A DNA stretch of 64,000 nucleotides from Agaricus subrufescens (lineage: Eukaryota > Basidiomycota > Agaricomycetes > Agaricales > Agaricaceae), in the NCBI GenBank assembly GCA_029945375.1, contig CM057058.1, forward strand, positions 2,480,001 to 2,544,000, read 5' to 3'. The notes beneath the pieces are model-generated. The model had not been told where the DNA came from, searched no databases, and saw only the letters and a program-made list of their open reading frames with translations. Below are positions 22,801-35,487 of this stretch, in pieces. A program made the position numbers and the translations under genes. Every line of letters starts with the position of its first letter. Positions within the stretch are counted from its first letter, which is position 1.

Positions 22801-25800
22801 CAAAAGCAGATGTCTCAATCATGAATGGTGATGGTCCGCATACTTCATGTCAGACTCATGTCACGATTCCATTCATTCAAAGCAACTTCCAACTATGTAA
22901 TGTCTATTGCATTCTACTTGCTGCCCAAACGCTACAAGCAATTACTCGAGTCCGTTCATCCGTCCGTCGCGGAGCCCCCAAGCAGTCATCGTCATCTATC
23001 AAATGGTCGGTAGACTGTCGACTCCAATCGTTGAATCTCAAGTGGGCACTGCCTAATCAAACGGTTGTTTCCTATCTAGAGGATGCAAGTTTTTCATGGT
23101 TCTCTGGTCAATCGGTCCGCACCGAACTCAAGTCTCTAGCATTCTGGGTGCCTACCCCTATCCTGGTCAATGGCTGGGAGCATGATCACAGTCAAAAATG
23201 GGATCAACTCCTAACGTTTTACCTATGGGAAATTTCATTTCCAGTGGTGGATGATTCTCCTTCAGTCAAAGCCGCAGGGCAAAGTTTACGACTACGCATT
23301 CCGCATGGTTACATTCTTGCAGATCTCATAGTTGACTTTATAATCGTTATAAAGGCAGCTAAACATCTTGTTCACATCGTTAAATCTGGCATGTTTTCCG
23401 ATATTCCCTCACCTGAACCCGAAGGTCCAAAAGTTTCACCGAACATATCACTTGAGGTTCAAACTCTTTGTATCGAGGCCGCCGACGATCCATTCGAGGC
23501 GCGACTGAATGCTATCTGGAGGGTCGGATTAGATGCAGTCAAGCAGCGGTTAGAGCGAGAGGAAGCGTTTTCGGCTAAGGTCGCCGCAATTCAGGCTGCG
23601 GGAGATAATTCGGATACCAAGGTATTTGTTGAAGGTGAACATGACTACCAATTCTCGGCGAGGCATACTGTGTCCTTGGAAGACGCACGTCGGAGGCTTA
23701 ACGAGGTCCATTTTCTGGATTGGAAGTTCAGGTTGCAAAATTTGAAGACAACTTGGTCAAATCACGAGATGTCTATTCTTCATAAGTTGTACGGTCCCCA
23801 GGGTACGACCGGGAAGATGCCATTTCCCAAGTCCAAGATCTCAACGAACGGCGCGAGGACCCCACCCCTTTTCAGACTCCTTCTGTCGTCGCTTAAGTTG
23901 TCTATATCCCTACCTACTTTTCCTCTCGAAGAACTACCCAATTTCCTCCACGATCAAGGGGGAGGCTTGCCTATCGACACGAAATTCTCCCTCCTCGTTC
24001 CACTGCATATCAGGTTCACTCTAAACATGCTTAAGATCACTACTCGTGGCTTTCCCATTCCTCTGGTACATGTTCAAGGTCTCCAGGATTCTGACTCACC
24101 TGCATGGGTCTTTGACTCGGATGTTGTCATTGCCGAGGAAATGGGCTCCGACGATTCCTCGTATTGGATTGAGTGCCCAGTATTGACTGCTAATCAGGGC
24201 ATCTACGGTACCAGCCCGTTAACCCTCCATGTACCCAAGACAATCATGCCTGTTAAATCCTATGCCTGCCCCACTATCAACATATCGACGGCATGCCCGT
24301 CGGTCCTGTCTTGGGGCGTGAGTTACACGCCGACTATACAGGATATCGTACGGGTCATCGAGACTTTGACACCTAACCCCCAGGATCCTTCCCCACCGAT
24401 TGGCTTTTGGGATAAGGTCGGTTTAGAACTCAGTTTGGGTATGAGTCGTATGTCTGATCTCTTCTTTAGTTAAGACTGGTTGCGCATTGGAAAATCAAGT
24501 TCTCGTTCAAGGAAGAAGTACGGGTATATCTGAAAGGTACGATGAGACTTCACTTATCATTGAAACTTTGTCGTTGACGCACCTCAGGCTCACGGGATCC
24601 CGTGAAAATTGCCGATGATGGAGCTGGATTTGTTCTCGTGTGGAAAGGGAGCCCTGAGTTGTTGATTGGTTATCCAAATAGCCAACAAAACTTACTACAA
24701 CTGACAAGTGATACATCATTGATCGCTATCCCGAGGTGAGTTTTGAGGTCCTCTGAACTTCCAGCACGGCGCTGAATTATTACATAGATTTGGTGATGCA
24801 ACATCCGATGGTATTTTGAATTTGACACACTTGAAGAATCCCTATCGGAAAATATGTGCCGAGCTGCATTCAGGTGTTCGTTGGGGAATTGGCTTTGCGT
24901 TTGAACGCACGTGCGGTGCCTACTGTGACAAGTGTTCTGGTCATATATTCCAAAGGCAATGCAGGCTTTTTGATTTCATTCCACATTATGCCGTCCGATT
25001 GGAGACTAAAAGTGGCCTACCGGCACTACAGGTACGTTGCTAGATACTTTTTCTGGGGCACGATTATTCTAATGCCGTCCGGGTACAGAATAATGATGAT
25101 TCATATAGAGACTTCCGATCCGATTTCATTCATTTTTCATTCTCCCTTACGGCTTCCACAAAGGAGGGTCATGCCACCACAAATGCAATGCATCTCACAC
25201 CAAAAGCTTTCACCCACTTCTGGGCATGGTGGTCCCTGTTTGACAGCGTCCCGACCCTACGTATCAGAGTCGGTGCATACTTCGTCCCCCGACCTGTAGC
25301 ACCCAAATTTGGGCGGCATATTGCCACAATCAAGTACCGCATAATCCTGAAAAAGCTCTTTGTGATGCATGGTTACTTAGATGACTCCCCAGAAAGTAAG
25401 TGAATCACTATTTCATCTTGTCTGGTATACTTACGGGTACCCCAGCATGGGTCAACGGGATCACATCATGGATAGGGGTAAAGGGAATGGTTGACGAAGT
25501 TCGCGTCGATATGCATCAACGAGACCAAGAAACACAGGTCCGTGGCATTGAACCGAACACAACGAAAACGGCGCACAGAAAACCGTTCTACGCCGCCGAA
25601 ACGGTTCTAAAAGGTGTTGATTTGCGGACTGTTTTCGCAATATTCGCGGACCCTCTCAAGGCAGAAGTTTCAACTAATGAACAATTTTCTACTCCCAGCA
25701 CTTACCTACAGCATAATGATCTTCCACTAACATCTACTACTTCATCTTGGTACGACCTCAATGACTTTATTGAACTCGATTGGCAATCTACTTTCGAGCC

Positions 25801-28800
25801 CACCCTTCATTATTTACCCCTCCTATCGTGTCCACGATTTACATATCTCAAACGAAACACAGCCGAGACTGGTGGTGATCAGGGCAGTAAATTCGGTATC
25901 GAAAACACCCATCATTGCCTCCTCGGCCAAGAACCATGTAAGGTCAACCTTCTTGCATGCCGTGACTTAAAAACTTACGAAGCTTAGCCACACCCCAAAT
26001 TCAGATCAACCTTGCTGCCGCCCGCATTGATGAGCTAAGGTCTACTGCAAAATCCACTCCGGTACGTGTGGTGACTCAGGCTCTACGGTTGCTTACTATC
26101 GTGGTGTTTAGGCGACTTCGGGATCTCGCCAGAGGATGATATCATTGCTCCAGGACTACATCGACTTCCTCAGAAATGCTGAAGCTGATAAGGGTTTGGA
26201 ACCACTGCAGGCCAAGAGCTACCATCTGCCCTCTGAAGTGGTACTTCCCGAGGAATGGACTGAATTTGACAATACTTATCAATTACACTGCCCAAGGCTC
26301 TCTTTGGAAAAGGCTACGAGAGACGTGAGTCTTGTTACTTGGATGACGATTACTTTAATTGAGTGTGCTTTTCTAAATTCCACAGATAATGATCCAATAC
26401 TACGAATGTTCCAGAGCAAGGAAAGGCTTCGAATATCATTTGGCCACACGGTATGTGCCTTACCGTACCGCAGATAACGATATCCAATTGACATTTTGTA
26501 GAGCCGTCAAGTATATCCGAGACCAAGCAAGAGCTACTCGGGTCAAAACTGAACCAGGGAACAAAGGGAGTGACAGCATCTCAAGCAGACCTGCGCAACT
26601 CGCTGCGTCAGCCATCCGCAAGCTTTTGAAAGGCGAAAAAACATCTGTTGAGGTGAATCAACAGGATATTCTGGGGTTGCTATGCGAGCCTCTAGATGGG
26701 TGGTGCACTGGAGTTACCCTTTCCAAAGCAAATTGTTGTTTTCTCCTCAAGCCACAAGTGGTATTGAGGGATGAAGACTCAGGTGATGTATGTGTGGTCG
26801 CTGCCACTCAGGCGAAGTTACAATCGTTCGCAATTATGGACGACGCCAATATCGATGATCCCATCAGTGGAAAGATTATGTCGAGGTATTTTCTCTATCT
26901 ACTCATTTCAATAGATCCTGACGATAGGCCTTTCATAGAAACTATACTTCACTTTCAGGTTTTCAGGTGTTTTGTCCCACCCATTCTGCCATATCGTCGA
27001 CTCGTCTTCAAGTTCCTCTCGAAGTGTTGATTGACCTCCGGTGCGAGAGTGATGAATTTGAGCGGCTCGTGCCTCAAACAGACGCAACATTCCACTATGA
27101 CAAGTTCAATCGTTTACGATTGCGAAATGAAGTGACATCAGTTGTTGGTCCCTCATTGGACGCTGCTCATTCAATAAGTCAAACTCACTTACAGGATCAA
27201 ACGGTATTTACTTCCTGTTTTCCGTGCTTTTGTGCACCGCTAACAACTTCGATAGGATCTAATTCGAGTGCACATACCACATTTCACGGTGTCAGCAGAC
27301 GATAAACACTTCCGAATTATTTCCAACATCGTCACCAAATTGCTACTTTTCTCCGATGCAGCACACAAAGAGCGGTTGGACAAGTTAGAAACCCTCCTTT
27401 TCAGCTATGACTTTATGGACCTCTGTCAAGCTGCAGATGTCATCGCCAACCTTCAAAGTCGGCTAAGAGCTGCGCTTGAAACAGAGCGCACCCTTGAACA
27501 CAATCATCGCCACATACCCTCTGAAGAAGATACCAAAGTTGGGCGCCTACGTCTGAGGTCACACATCCTTGCACTGACGGAGGAACTTGACTACCTTTTC
27601 GGTGCCATCAAACTGGTGCAAGATCGGGCTGATGAACGTATGGATCAAAAATCTGCATTGCTTGTACATGCGTCTTCGTCAGAAATGTCTTGGAGAATGT
27701 TGGGTGACGACAAGGACCTGCTCGCAAAATTAGTCATAGAGCATAGCAACTTTTATTGGTTGAGCCGACAAGATAGTGCAATGGTCAACGACCTGGTGAT
27801 CGGAAATCTGCAGGCATTTGATGGCTCCCGTGAGGCCGTCTGGACCGAGATTTTACTAAAACACGACGAACCTGCCAATCATCCCCTTCACAAGGTGAGT
27901 TTGTGATTTCACCATGCATTTTTATTCTTACATGTTGCAGAGGAACTTGTTTTTACTGGCTCACTGGAGCATCCTGCCCCCTGTTGGTGGCATCTCAATT
28001 TACGAGACCTTTGACGTTTCTCTTCATCCACTCAAGTTACAGATTGATGCGAAACTGGGGCAGCGTATAATGGAGTATCTGTGGCCTGACAGACGGAACA
28101 GACAACGGGACTCTGAAGACGAGACGGCATCCATGTGGTCGCAGGAGACAACAAATTCAGAAGGATTACCCGTTCCAAATCTTCCTATACGCTCTTCCAT
28201 AGATTCACCCCGGGCTCTACAAAATCTACATTCCGACGATGTCTCTCAAAACGGTAGATTGGCTCCCCCAAGTATGAGAAGGCTTGCGTCGTCACGCTCG
28301 TTCACCGATCTCCGGTACACTTTTGGCGATCACGACCGCTTCCAGTTCCTCTCGTCCAATAGTGGAAGACAGGAATCATCTGATCTGCATGAACCTCTTT
28401 CCCCAGGACCGAAATTCGAGCCCACGCTCGACCCAGAACCGAAAAGAGGCGACGCGGCGGTCATGAAGACACGATCATCACAGAAAACCTTCATATATGT
28501 CAAAGTTGCTAGGTCCGTGATCAATGGAATTACCATTCCACATTGATGCTGATTACTTTTCCTTGCCAGTATGAATCTTGTTCTCAGTATTCTCAAAGAG
28601 GGTTCATTTGAGTGTCACGACGTCCGCATCAAAACAAGAGACTTGATCTACCAAAATCAAACGTCGAGTGTAGGTCATTTGTGATAGATTGCTTCCACTT
28701 CAGCTAATTGTTACATGTAGTTTGAAGAACTAGTAAACAAATTCATACCATCCAACATGAGTTGGAGAGGTTGGATGAAAATGGTCTTCCATCAACCCCT

Positions 28801-29131
28801 TATTCCAGTCTTTCCTGTCGCTAGACAAATTCTATCCAAAACCAAACTTGTCGGGTCGTCCAGGCACATCCCAAGCGCAGATGTCGATAGCTCCCTTACT
28901 GCCAGAGGGACAATAAAGAAACGCACGCTTACTCTCCGTCTACCGGGGAAGCGATCTCTACCCGCCAAACTCAAGAAAAAGCCTGCTAACGTCGATACCA
29001 ATGTTCCTATGTATACCTCTCAACCTTTGTCAGCGGAACCAGAGCCACTTGAAGCGGATGAAATGGAACCACCTCAAACGCCGCAAGAGGAGAGCTTGGA
29101 GGCCTTGTACCCATCATTTTCTCCCAGCTGA
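19850..29131 (+). CDS. FMP27: FMP27/Hobbit bridge-like lipid-transfer protein (BLTP2 family)
   Basis: Giant gene with 18 exons, the largest being 21345-24416 (1,024 codons); total about 2,788 aa. The other exons are 19850-20726, 20778-21172, 21228-21269, 24470-24536, 24588-24735, 24788-25031, 25089-25395, 25446-25937, 25988-26061, 26112-26324, 26386-26450, 26502-26885, 26939-27203, 27256-27894, 27941-28512, 28570-28669, and 28721-29131. An N-terminal membrane anchor (LIRIVILSLLLRTYIAPWL) precedes a long repeating-beta-groove rod. Family signatures occur in order: GFWDK (PPIGFWDK, then LRLVAHWKIKFSF), FWAWWSLFD, the WSILPPVGG segment, and the C-terminal SWRGWMKMVFHQPLIPVFP. Such proteins carry phospholipids at ER-plasma-membrane contacts. 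The third exon (42 or 63 nt) has two possible donors. Length fits the family. Confidence 0.92.
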
Positions 29132-29409
29132 TTTAAGCTGGCCATATACATTTAATTAACTATCTTTAAGGTTGCATCATTTCGTTAACTTATTATTCGT
29201 TAGGACGGGCATTTAGACGCTACACGACTCTTACAATTCACACTCTACAATACACTAGTTACCTAATTGTCATCGGCTAAACATCTGCATTCTAAATTTA
29301 GTAATAATACTTGCTTGTGCACCCCATCGCCACAAATGGTTGAGCAACTGCGCAGCCCTGCTCTGGTCTCCGAGCCTCTTCAACCTACCTATCCTCAATT
29401 CACCTATCT

Positions 29410-31553
29410 ATGCCATCCATACAAACTCTTCGACGCGGTTCCTACTCTACTCTCAACGATGAACCTCCTCTTCCCTCGCTGGGCCAAGCGGTTAGCACTG
29501 TCGGAGCTGATACCCGTACCCCAAGTAAACGCAGTGGTCTCCCCAAGATAGAAGATGGCTTTGAAACTCCCGGAGTATCAAATGAAAGGGCCCCTCGGAG
29601 AGTTCAATCCTGTATCTCCAGAAGCTCTGTTAGGAGACCAAGGACCTTGACTTACCATGGCCAAGCTAGCTGGGGAGATGCAGAAAAAGGATTTCGCCAG
29701 TCCTTCCATGACCCACACTCTCCGCAGCCCAATCTGGGGTGGAAGGCATTCGAGGGACAGAACGAACCACAGAATATCGCCTACGACGAACTCTGGGATG
29801 ACCAGCATCTCCATGACATTGTAGAACACCTGGATGTCATCGGTGCGCATAACTTATGCAAAACCGAAAAAATTTCTCTTGCTGAAAATTCAATAGACCC
29901 CCAAGTTGGGACAATATCCACTCTGGCAAATGCGGCCAACTCCATAATAATGTATGTGATAGGCTCCTCGTTATATTCATAGCTAAGGACTTAAAAATCA
30001 CTTCAAAGTCCACCAGGCACCCCGTTTCTCAACAGACGACCAATGATAACACTGCCCACAGGGCCGCAGAATGGGAAGAAAGCAGGTTCCATGTTTGAGG
30101 ATAGCTTAGATCGGCATGTAGACGACCTCATGCGACGTCCGTCTCCGATCAGGCGAACACTACTGGGAGTGTGGGCGTTTTTGAAGACTCGTGAGTGACC
30201 ATCTGCCTACCCTTAGCTTTAGTTTATGAACATCTATGAGCTAGCAATGGGGGTATGTAAATCCCCGTTTCAACTAACACTCGATAGTTCTCTGACTGGC
30301 TTTGAAAGATTGTAACTGCCATATATGGTTTTCTAGTAGGTGAGTAGGTTAGATACCATCGCTATCACGGTCTGGAATTCACGAACTTTAGTCTTTTGGG
30401 GCGCGGCGATCGTCATATTCCTTCTCAAGATTATCAATCTCCATGATGACGACCTCCAAGGATTTTGGGTTGAGGTTTCATCGCAAGTTGAGAACGGTAC
30501 GAGTCATTCCTTCATACCTCTCGTGAGTTACTAATGATTCCTTGTGGATCTTAGGTTTATTCACGGCAACGGGCATCGGCTTGATACCATTTCGCGTTGT
30601 TGATACTTATAGTAAACTTCACTTCAGCTGCTTGCACCCCATATTGTTTACAGTGATTTAAAATAGGGGTTTACAAAATTTGGTATTACAAGCGCAAAAC
30701 TATTCGTCTCAGAAGAATAGCAGGTCTTCCTCAGCTATTTGATCCTGATGACCTTCCAGATCCCTACTATGATAACGAGTATGCCCACGTTCTTTCTGAC
30801 AAGGAGCAACGGGACCTACACAGACGTTCGTTCTTTTTGACATTATTATATTACCTGCAGTGGTAACTAACCGAGCACCCCTAGAACAAGTCAAGTTCCA
30901 ATATCATCAGACCTGGTATCGAGCTCACGGCAGTGAAACCCATCGAGTGAGTGATATCCTAATGGGTGACTGAACTGTATAAACTCAGCCATTCACAGGC
31001 ATTTCCTATCAAGTATGCTTTTCTCGTCTAACCACGATTAGTGTCGAGTTTCTGAAAGTTTTATAATGAATATCCAGCTTCGCCTTAGCTATTTGCTGTC
31101 TGAATGACGGTAACTCAATATTCCAGGTCAGGACTTTACATTGCTTCCTTATCTATGATGAATTGACTGGTTTCCTTAGGCTTTCCTATGTGGTACTATG
31201 TGGGGGCTGGATAGGTTCGCAGTGTTACCCTGAAAGTTGACCAAATTGACTTAAAAATGCTCAGGTTCCAGCGCCCTGCTTGGACTACTGGAGTGCTGAT
31301 TCCTGCGAGTTTCCTGTGTGGTATAGGAGCTGCTATTTTAATCTGGCGTGGAGGACAAAGGACCAAACGCATCGAGGAAATTCGACAGAAATTACGCGAT
31401 GCCATCAACGATACGGAGATACCTGCTTCGACAGGCCTTGCCCCCCTTTCTATAGATGTCCATTCGAGTTCACGGGTTGATATCAACACATCAACTGATC
31501 AGTTGAACCAAGGCAATAAACCTTTGGTTCGGACGTCGGCTCCTTATGTCTGA
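29410..31553 (+). CDS. DUF2985-family multispanning membrane protein
   Basis: Twelve exons (29410-29951, 30009-30190, 30245-30252, 30309-30339, 30392-30496, 30555-30611, 30667-30825, 30885-30946, 30999-31012, 31078-31126, 31180-31214, 31265-31553) give about 510 aa. A disordered N-terminus leads to RRPMITLPTGPQNGKKAGS, RTLLGVWAFLKTPMG, and a membrane part: VFWGAAIVIFLLKIINLHD, LFTATGIGLIPFRVVDTY, LPDPYYDNEYAHVLSDKEQ, and QAFLCGTMWGLDRFQRPAW followed by TTGVLIPASFLCGIGAAILI. That layout is the fungal DUF2985 domain; no activity is known. Exon 3 is only 8 nt (CA ATG GGG) and exon 9 only 14 nt; both are required to keep frame and family sequence. The start at 29410 is a choice; an upstream exon is possible. 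It converges with URA3, 43 bp between stops. Confidence 0.82.
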
Positions 31554-31596
31554 CAGGCAATCGTTGCAATGCATTTTTTTTGTAACACATTTCGTT

Positions 31597-32527
31597 TTAT
31601 GGCTGCATTCGCTTCAAATATGCATTCCAGCCTTCCTGTCTGTACCTCTCTGCACGTCCCCGGATTGTTTCGACATCTTTCAGATCCGTGCCATAAACAC
31701 CCCTTCCCACTATGATGACATCACAACCGCTTTGGCGAATCACTTCGTCGGGCGTCCTGTATTGTTGTCCCATCGAATCACCCTTAACTTCCAATCCCAC
31801 TCCAGGTGTCAAGACCAAGAAATCCTCATCCGTGGTCACATTGCTAGGGTCCAGACCTAGGCCATCCATACGACGCTGGGCGATAAATCCAATAACAAAT
31901 TCACTGTTAGACCTTGCCATTCGCACGGCATCATCCGTATACTCTCCCCGGGCCAACGTGCCCTTGGTGCTCATCTCTGCGAGTAATAGGAGACCACGTC
32001 CCAGGGGTTGTCCGACAGTGGCCAATCCGGAGATGACTGAAGGACCTGGAACAGGATGGGCGTTGGTGATGTGGGACCAGCTGGCTATTTTATGTACGCC
32101 ACTTGAATATTGTAAGGCAACGGTGTTTCCTTTTGTATAGATTGATTAAGAGAGTATCTTATGGGCCTGAACAATCCCACCTATGTCTGCAAATTTTCTG
32201 TCTTCGAATATCACGAAGTCGTGTTTCTTGCTCATTTCGACCAAGTTATTTATTAAACTGGAATCAAAATCTTCAAGGATGTCTATATGTGTCTGATAGG
32301 TGTCATTTGGAGTACCACGATGAATTAATGAGAGTATTTGCCTTAATCAAGCAAACAAGAGGTCCAACTGCATCGATGATAGCTAGGAAGTCACTACTCT
32401 TGGTAACATCCACGCTTACAGCGAGGTTGCTTTGCTTTCTATGAATTGTCTCTAGGAGAAGCTTTGCTGCTGGGTTTTTGTGGTGTGTCGCGCGGTCGGC
32501 ATAAGTAAGGGTATGGGGAGGAGGCAT
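31597..32527 (-). CDS. URA3: Orotidine-5'-phosphate decarboxylase
   Basis: Three exons (32527-32342, 32292-32181, 32129-31597) give 276 aa, the normal size. It converts OMP to UMP in de novo pyrimidine synthesis. The active-site loop reads [15 protein letters not shown], with the catalytic Asp-Lys-x-x-x-Asp set; phosphate-binding residues are in [12 protein letters not shown] near the C-terminus. Other family blocks include [10 protein letters not shown] and [16 protein letters not shown]. The first intron starts with GC (AAG before GCAAAT) and its removal joins LVCLIK to THIDIL exactly as in relatives. It is divergent from PUS7 with 74 bp between start codons. Confidence 0.97.
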
Positions 32528-32601
32528 GATCGAGATAAGAAGCCGATCAAAATACGAAAATCAAGCCGTAAATTTGGTTCCGCTTTCTCTTTTTTACTCA
32601 C
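32528..32601. promoter_or_regulatory. Compact bidirectional promoter URA3/PUS7
   Basis: Only 74 bp lie between the divergent start codons. The PUS7-proximal part is a pyrimidine-rich run (TTTCTCTTTTTTACTC), common before fungal starts. Confidence 0.5.
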
Positions 32602-35487
32602 ATGTCCTCCATCGTCTTACGCGAACGCGAACAAGACGATGACGACCTGGAAAGATACTCAAAAAGACCTAAACTCGACAGTGACTCACCGGAGTCTGAC
32701 CATATTTTACCACCAAGCCACGCTCTTCTAGGTATCTCATTACCTCAGACTCAGCCTTCTGGTGCAATCAACTTTCTGGAGACCAACGTTGGCATCTCTG
32801 AGTATGTCGGACGTGAATCTGCTAAAATTCAGGGTATAATCAAGCAACGGTATGTTCTCTTGACTCAGAAATGTATGGAACTCTAAATTGAATACAGGTT
32901 TACTGACTTCCTTGTCTATGAAGTCGACTTGGATAGTAATATAATACATCTTAAATCCATTGACAAGCCCGCGTCGGACAAGAATAAAGAAGATGATGCC
33001 ATGGCTGTAGACCAGGAGCCGCCAGCCCCTGCCACGGACCGCTCTCCGGAGGTGGTTACCAACATAGGTAGCCTGATCAAGCTCTTGGCCATACTCGAGG
33101 CTGATCATATATATTAGAAAGGGAGAATGACATACCTCCTCCGAGTGAACCAAAGAATGCAGAGAACACCAGTCCGCCCGACGTTGATCCCTGGCCGGAA
33201 CATTTTGACGCATCATTAACCCCATTCCTATCTAACGACGCGATGAATCAGTTGAAACAGATGTGGCTGGAAGGCCCGGAGCCTCCCCGTGTCAGTGACA
33301 GCGGTTGGAATGGGCGGAGTGCCAGGAATACAGCCGAGGGCGACGCAAGCGGAGATGCTGTTATCACATTGGAAAAAGAAGAAGAGAGCTCCAGGGGTTC
33401 TCGAGGAGGGAGGGGAGGACGAGGCAGGAGGGGAGGTAAATCGGGCGGAAGAAGGGGCAGGGAGGATAACAGAAAGGTCGTGACAGAGGTAATTGTGGCA
33501 GATCCTCTTCTACAATTCCTAGCTGAAGCAATTATTATGTTCAGCCTATCAGTTCGAAAGAAATGCGTACATCCTTTCACAAGACTATTCGCCTGTTCTT
33601 CAATGGACGTCTTGATACTGAAACAGATACGTCTAACCCTTCTGAAGATGACGGTTCTCGCATCGTTGTACGGTGGGGACGCCGTGGCGGCCGAGGTAGT
33701 GGAACTAGAGGTACTGCTGAACACGCTCCTCGAGGAACATACCCTCCATACATTCATTTCACACTTCAAAAAACCAATAGAGATACCCAAGATGCTCTCG
33801 GACATTTGTCCCGCCTTTTGCGTGTGAGCGTAAAAAACCTGACTGTCGCCGGAACAAAGGACAAGCGAGGCGTGACTGTCCAGAGAGTTTCGCTCAAGCG
33901 CGGTAACAAGAGTGTAGAAGATGTTTGGAAGCAGGTCAATGGCCTTGGTAGACGACAGTATGAAACTATCATGAAGGAGCGGGGGGAACGAGGAGTCAGA
34001 ATAGCGGACTTGAATTACAGGAAGGCAAGCCTGGAACTTGGACTGTTGAAGGGAAATGCATTCGTTATCACTCTCAGGTGAAGTTCTTTTTATTGTCTGC
34101 TCGATCTTTCCACCTTTATTGACATTCACGCAGAAATGTCAAGGTAGAATCTATGGAGATTCTAGAGGAGGCGATGAACACAATAAAACACAAAGGTTTT
34201 ATTAATTATTATGGTTTGTACATTCACTATCATCGTCCGATCATGCAATTTCTTCATGTTCGAACAGGCATGCAGCGATTTGGGACGGCGTCTGTCCCCA
34301 CTCACTCTATTGGTCTTGCTCTCCTTCGCTCACAGTGGCAAAAGGCCGTTGATCTGATTCTTTCCAAACGACATGGCGAACATCCCGACGTCGTAGCCGC
34401 ACGCGAAGCCTGGCTAGATAATGGTGACCTAAATCGGGCTTTGGAACTGATGCCCCGACGTGTAGTAGCCGAACGGTGTATATTGGAGAGCTATAAGAAG
34501 CAAAAAGGAGAAACAAGGAATGCAATGGGTGCTTTGTCGACTGTGTGTATTTTTATCTGTCAAAGCCTACAAGTTACGCTGCTTATATCTCACTGCAGAT
34601 ACCCAAAAATCTCCGTCTCATGTATATTCATGCCTACCAGTCCTATGTTTGGAATGCAATTGTCTCCGAGCGAATTCGTACGTACGGTGCAGAGAAGCCG
34701 ATCGTAGGAGACCTCGTTCTTGAATCTGGTTCCGAAGCCGATGGTGAGCCTGATGCGATGGAGGGCGAAGAGCTGGAAGAGGAAGAGGGTCAGTATCACC
34801 CCCATCTTTTTATTTCGCGCATCAAATTACATTGATATGAAACCCCAGAACCCTCAACGGAGTCTCGCAAACGAACAAGGCACCACTTCGTTCCCACACG
34901 CGTCAAAGCGCTAACGGAAGAGGATCTCGATAAATACAGTATTTTCGATGTTGTCATGCCTTTACCTGGGCGGGACGTTGCGTTCCCTGCTGGAAAGCTG
35001 GGTGAACGCTACCGTGAATTTCTTCGAGTCGACGGTCTGGACCCCGACAATTTCGTTAGGAAACAAAGGTTTGCACGTTGTTACTATCAATCGCGCGTCG
35101 TACTCCCGCTAAACACATTGTCATAGGGAATATACGCTTAATGGATCATACCGCAAGATGTTGCACTTGCCAAGAGAATTGTCCTGGAATGTGATGCATT
35201 ACACCGATCCTGATGTTTCGCTTGCTCAGTCAGACGAAGACAAGTTGCTAGGGTTCGACCCACCAGTGGTCGATCAGGACGGCAAGTTTATGGCTCTCCA
35301 AATCCAGCTCACATTAGGGACAGCGTCTTATGCAACTATGGCCTTACGGGAGATCACGAAGACAGATACGAGCTCTCACTATCAGATGAATTTGACCGTC
35401 GGTTCTGAAGATCAGCAATACAGAGGATCCGAGAAGAATGTGATGGCAGAGTCCGATAGCGAGGGAGTACCGGATGATGCCAATTGA
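32602..35487 (+). CDS. PUS7: tRNA/mRNA pseudouridine synthase PUS7 (TruD family)
   Basis: Nine exons (32602-32849, 32898-33067, 33118-33488, 33545-34077, 34134-34213, 34268-34542, 34599-34788, 34849-35068, 35127-35487) give about 815 aa. It makes pseudouridine in tRNA, U2 snRNA and mRNA. TruD landmarks are present: [31 protein letters not shown], the catalytic block [19 protein letters not shown] with its Asp, [16 protein letters not shown], and [20 protein letters not shown]. Between the N-terminal segment and the catalytic core lies an Arg/Gly-rich insert ([20 protein letters not shown]) and, further on, [11 protein letters not shown]; these are RNA-binding-like RGG motifs not seen in yeast Pus7. 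An acidic insert ([20 protein letters not shown]) interrupts the C-terminal half. Confidence 0.93.

Noticed and set aside
33248..34129. 293-codon minus-strand frame opposite PUS7
   Set aside because: Antisense to well-conserved TruD coding sequence; no family resemblance of its own.
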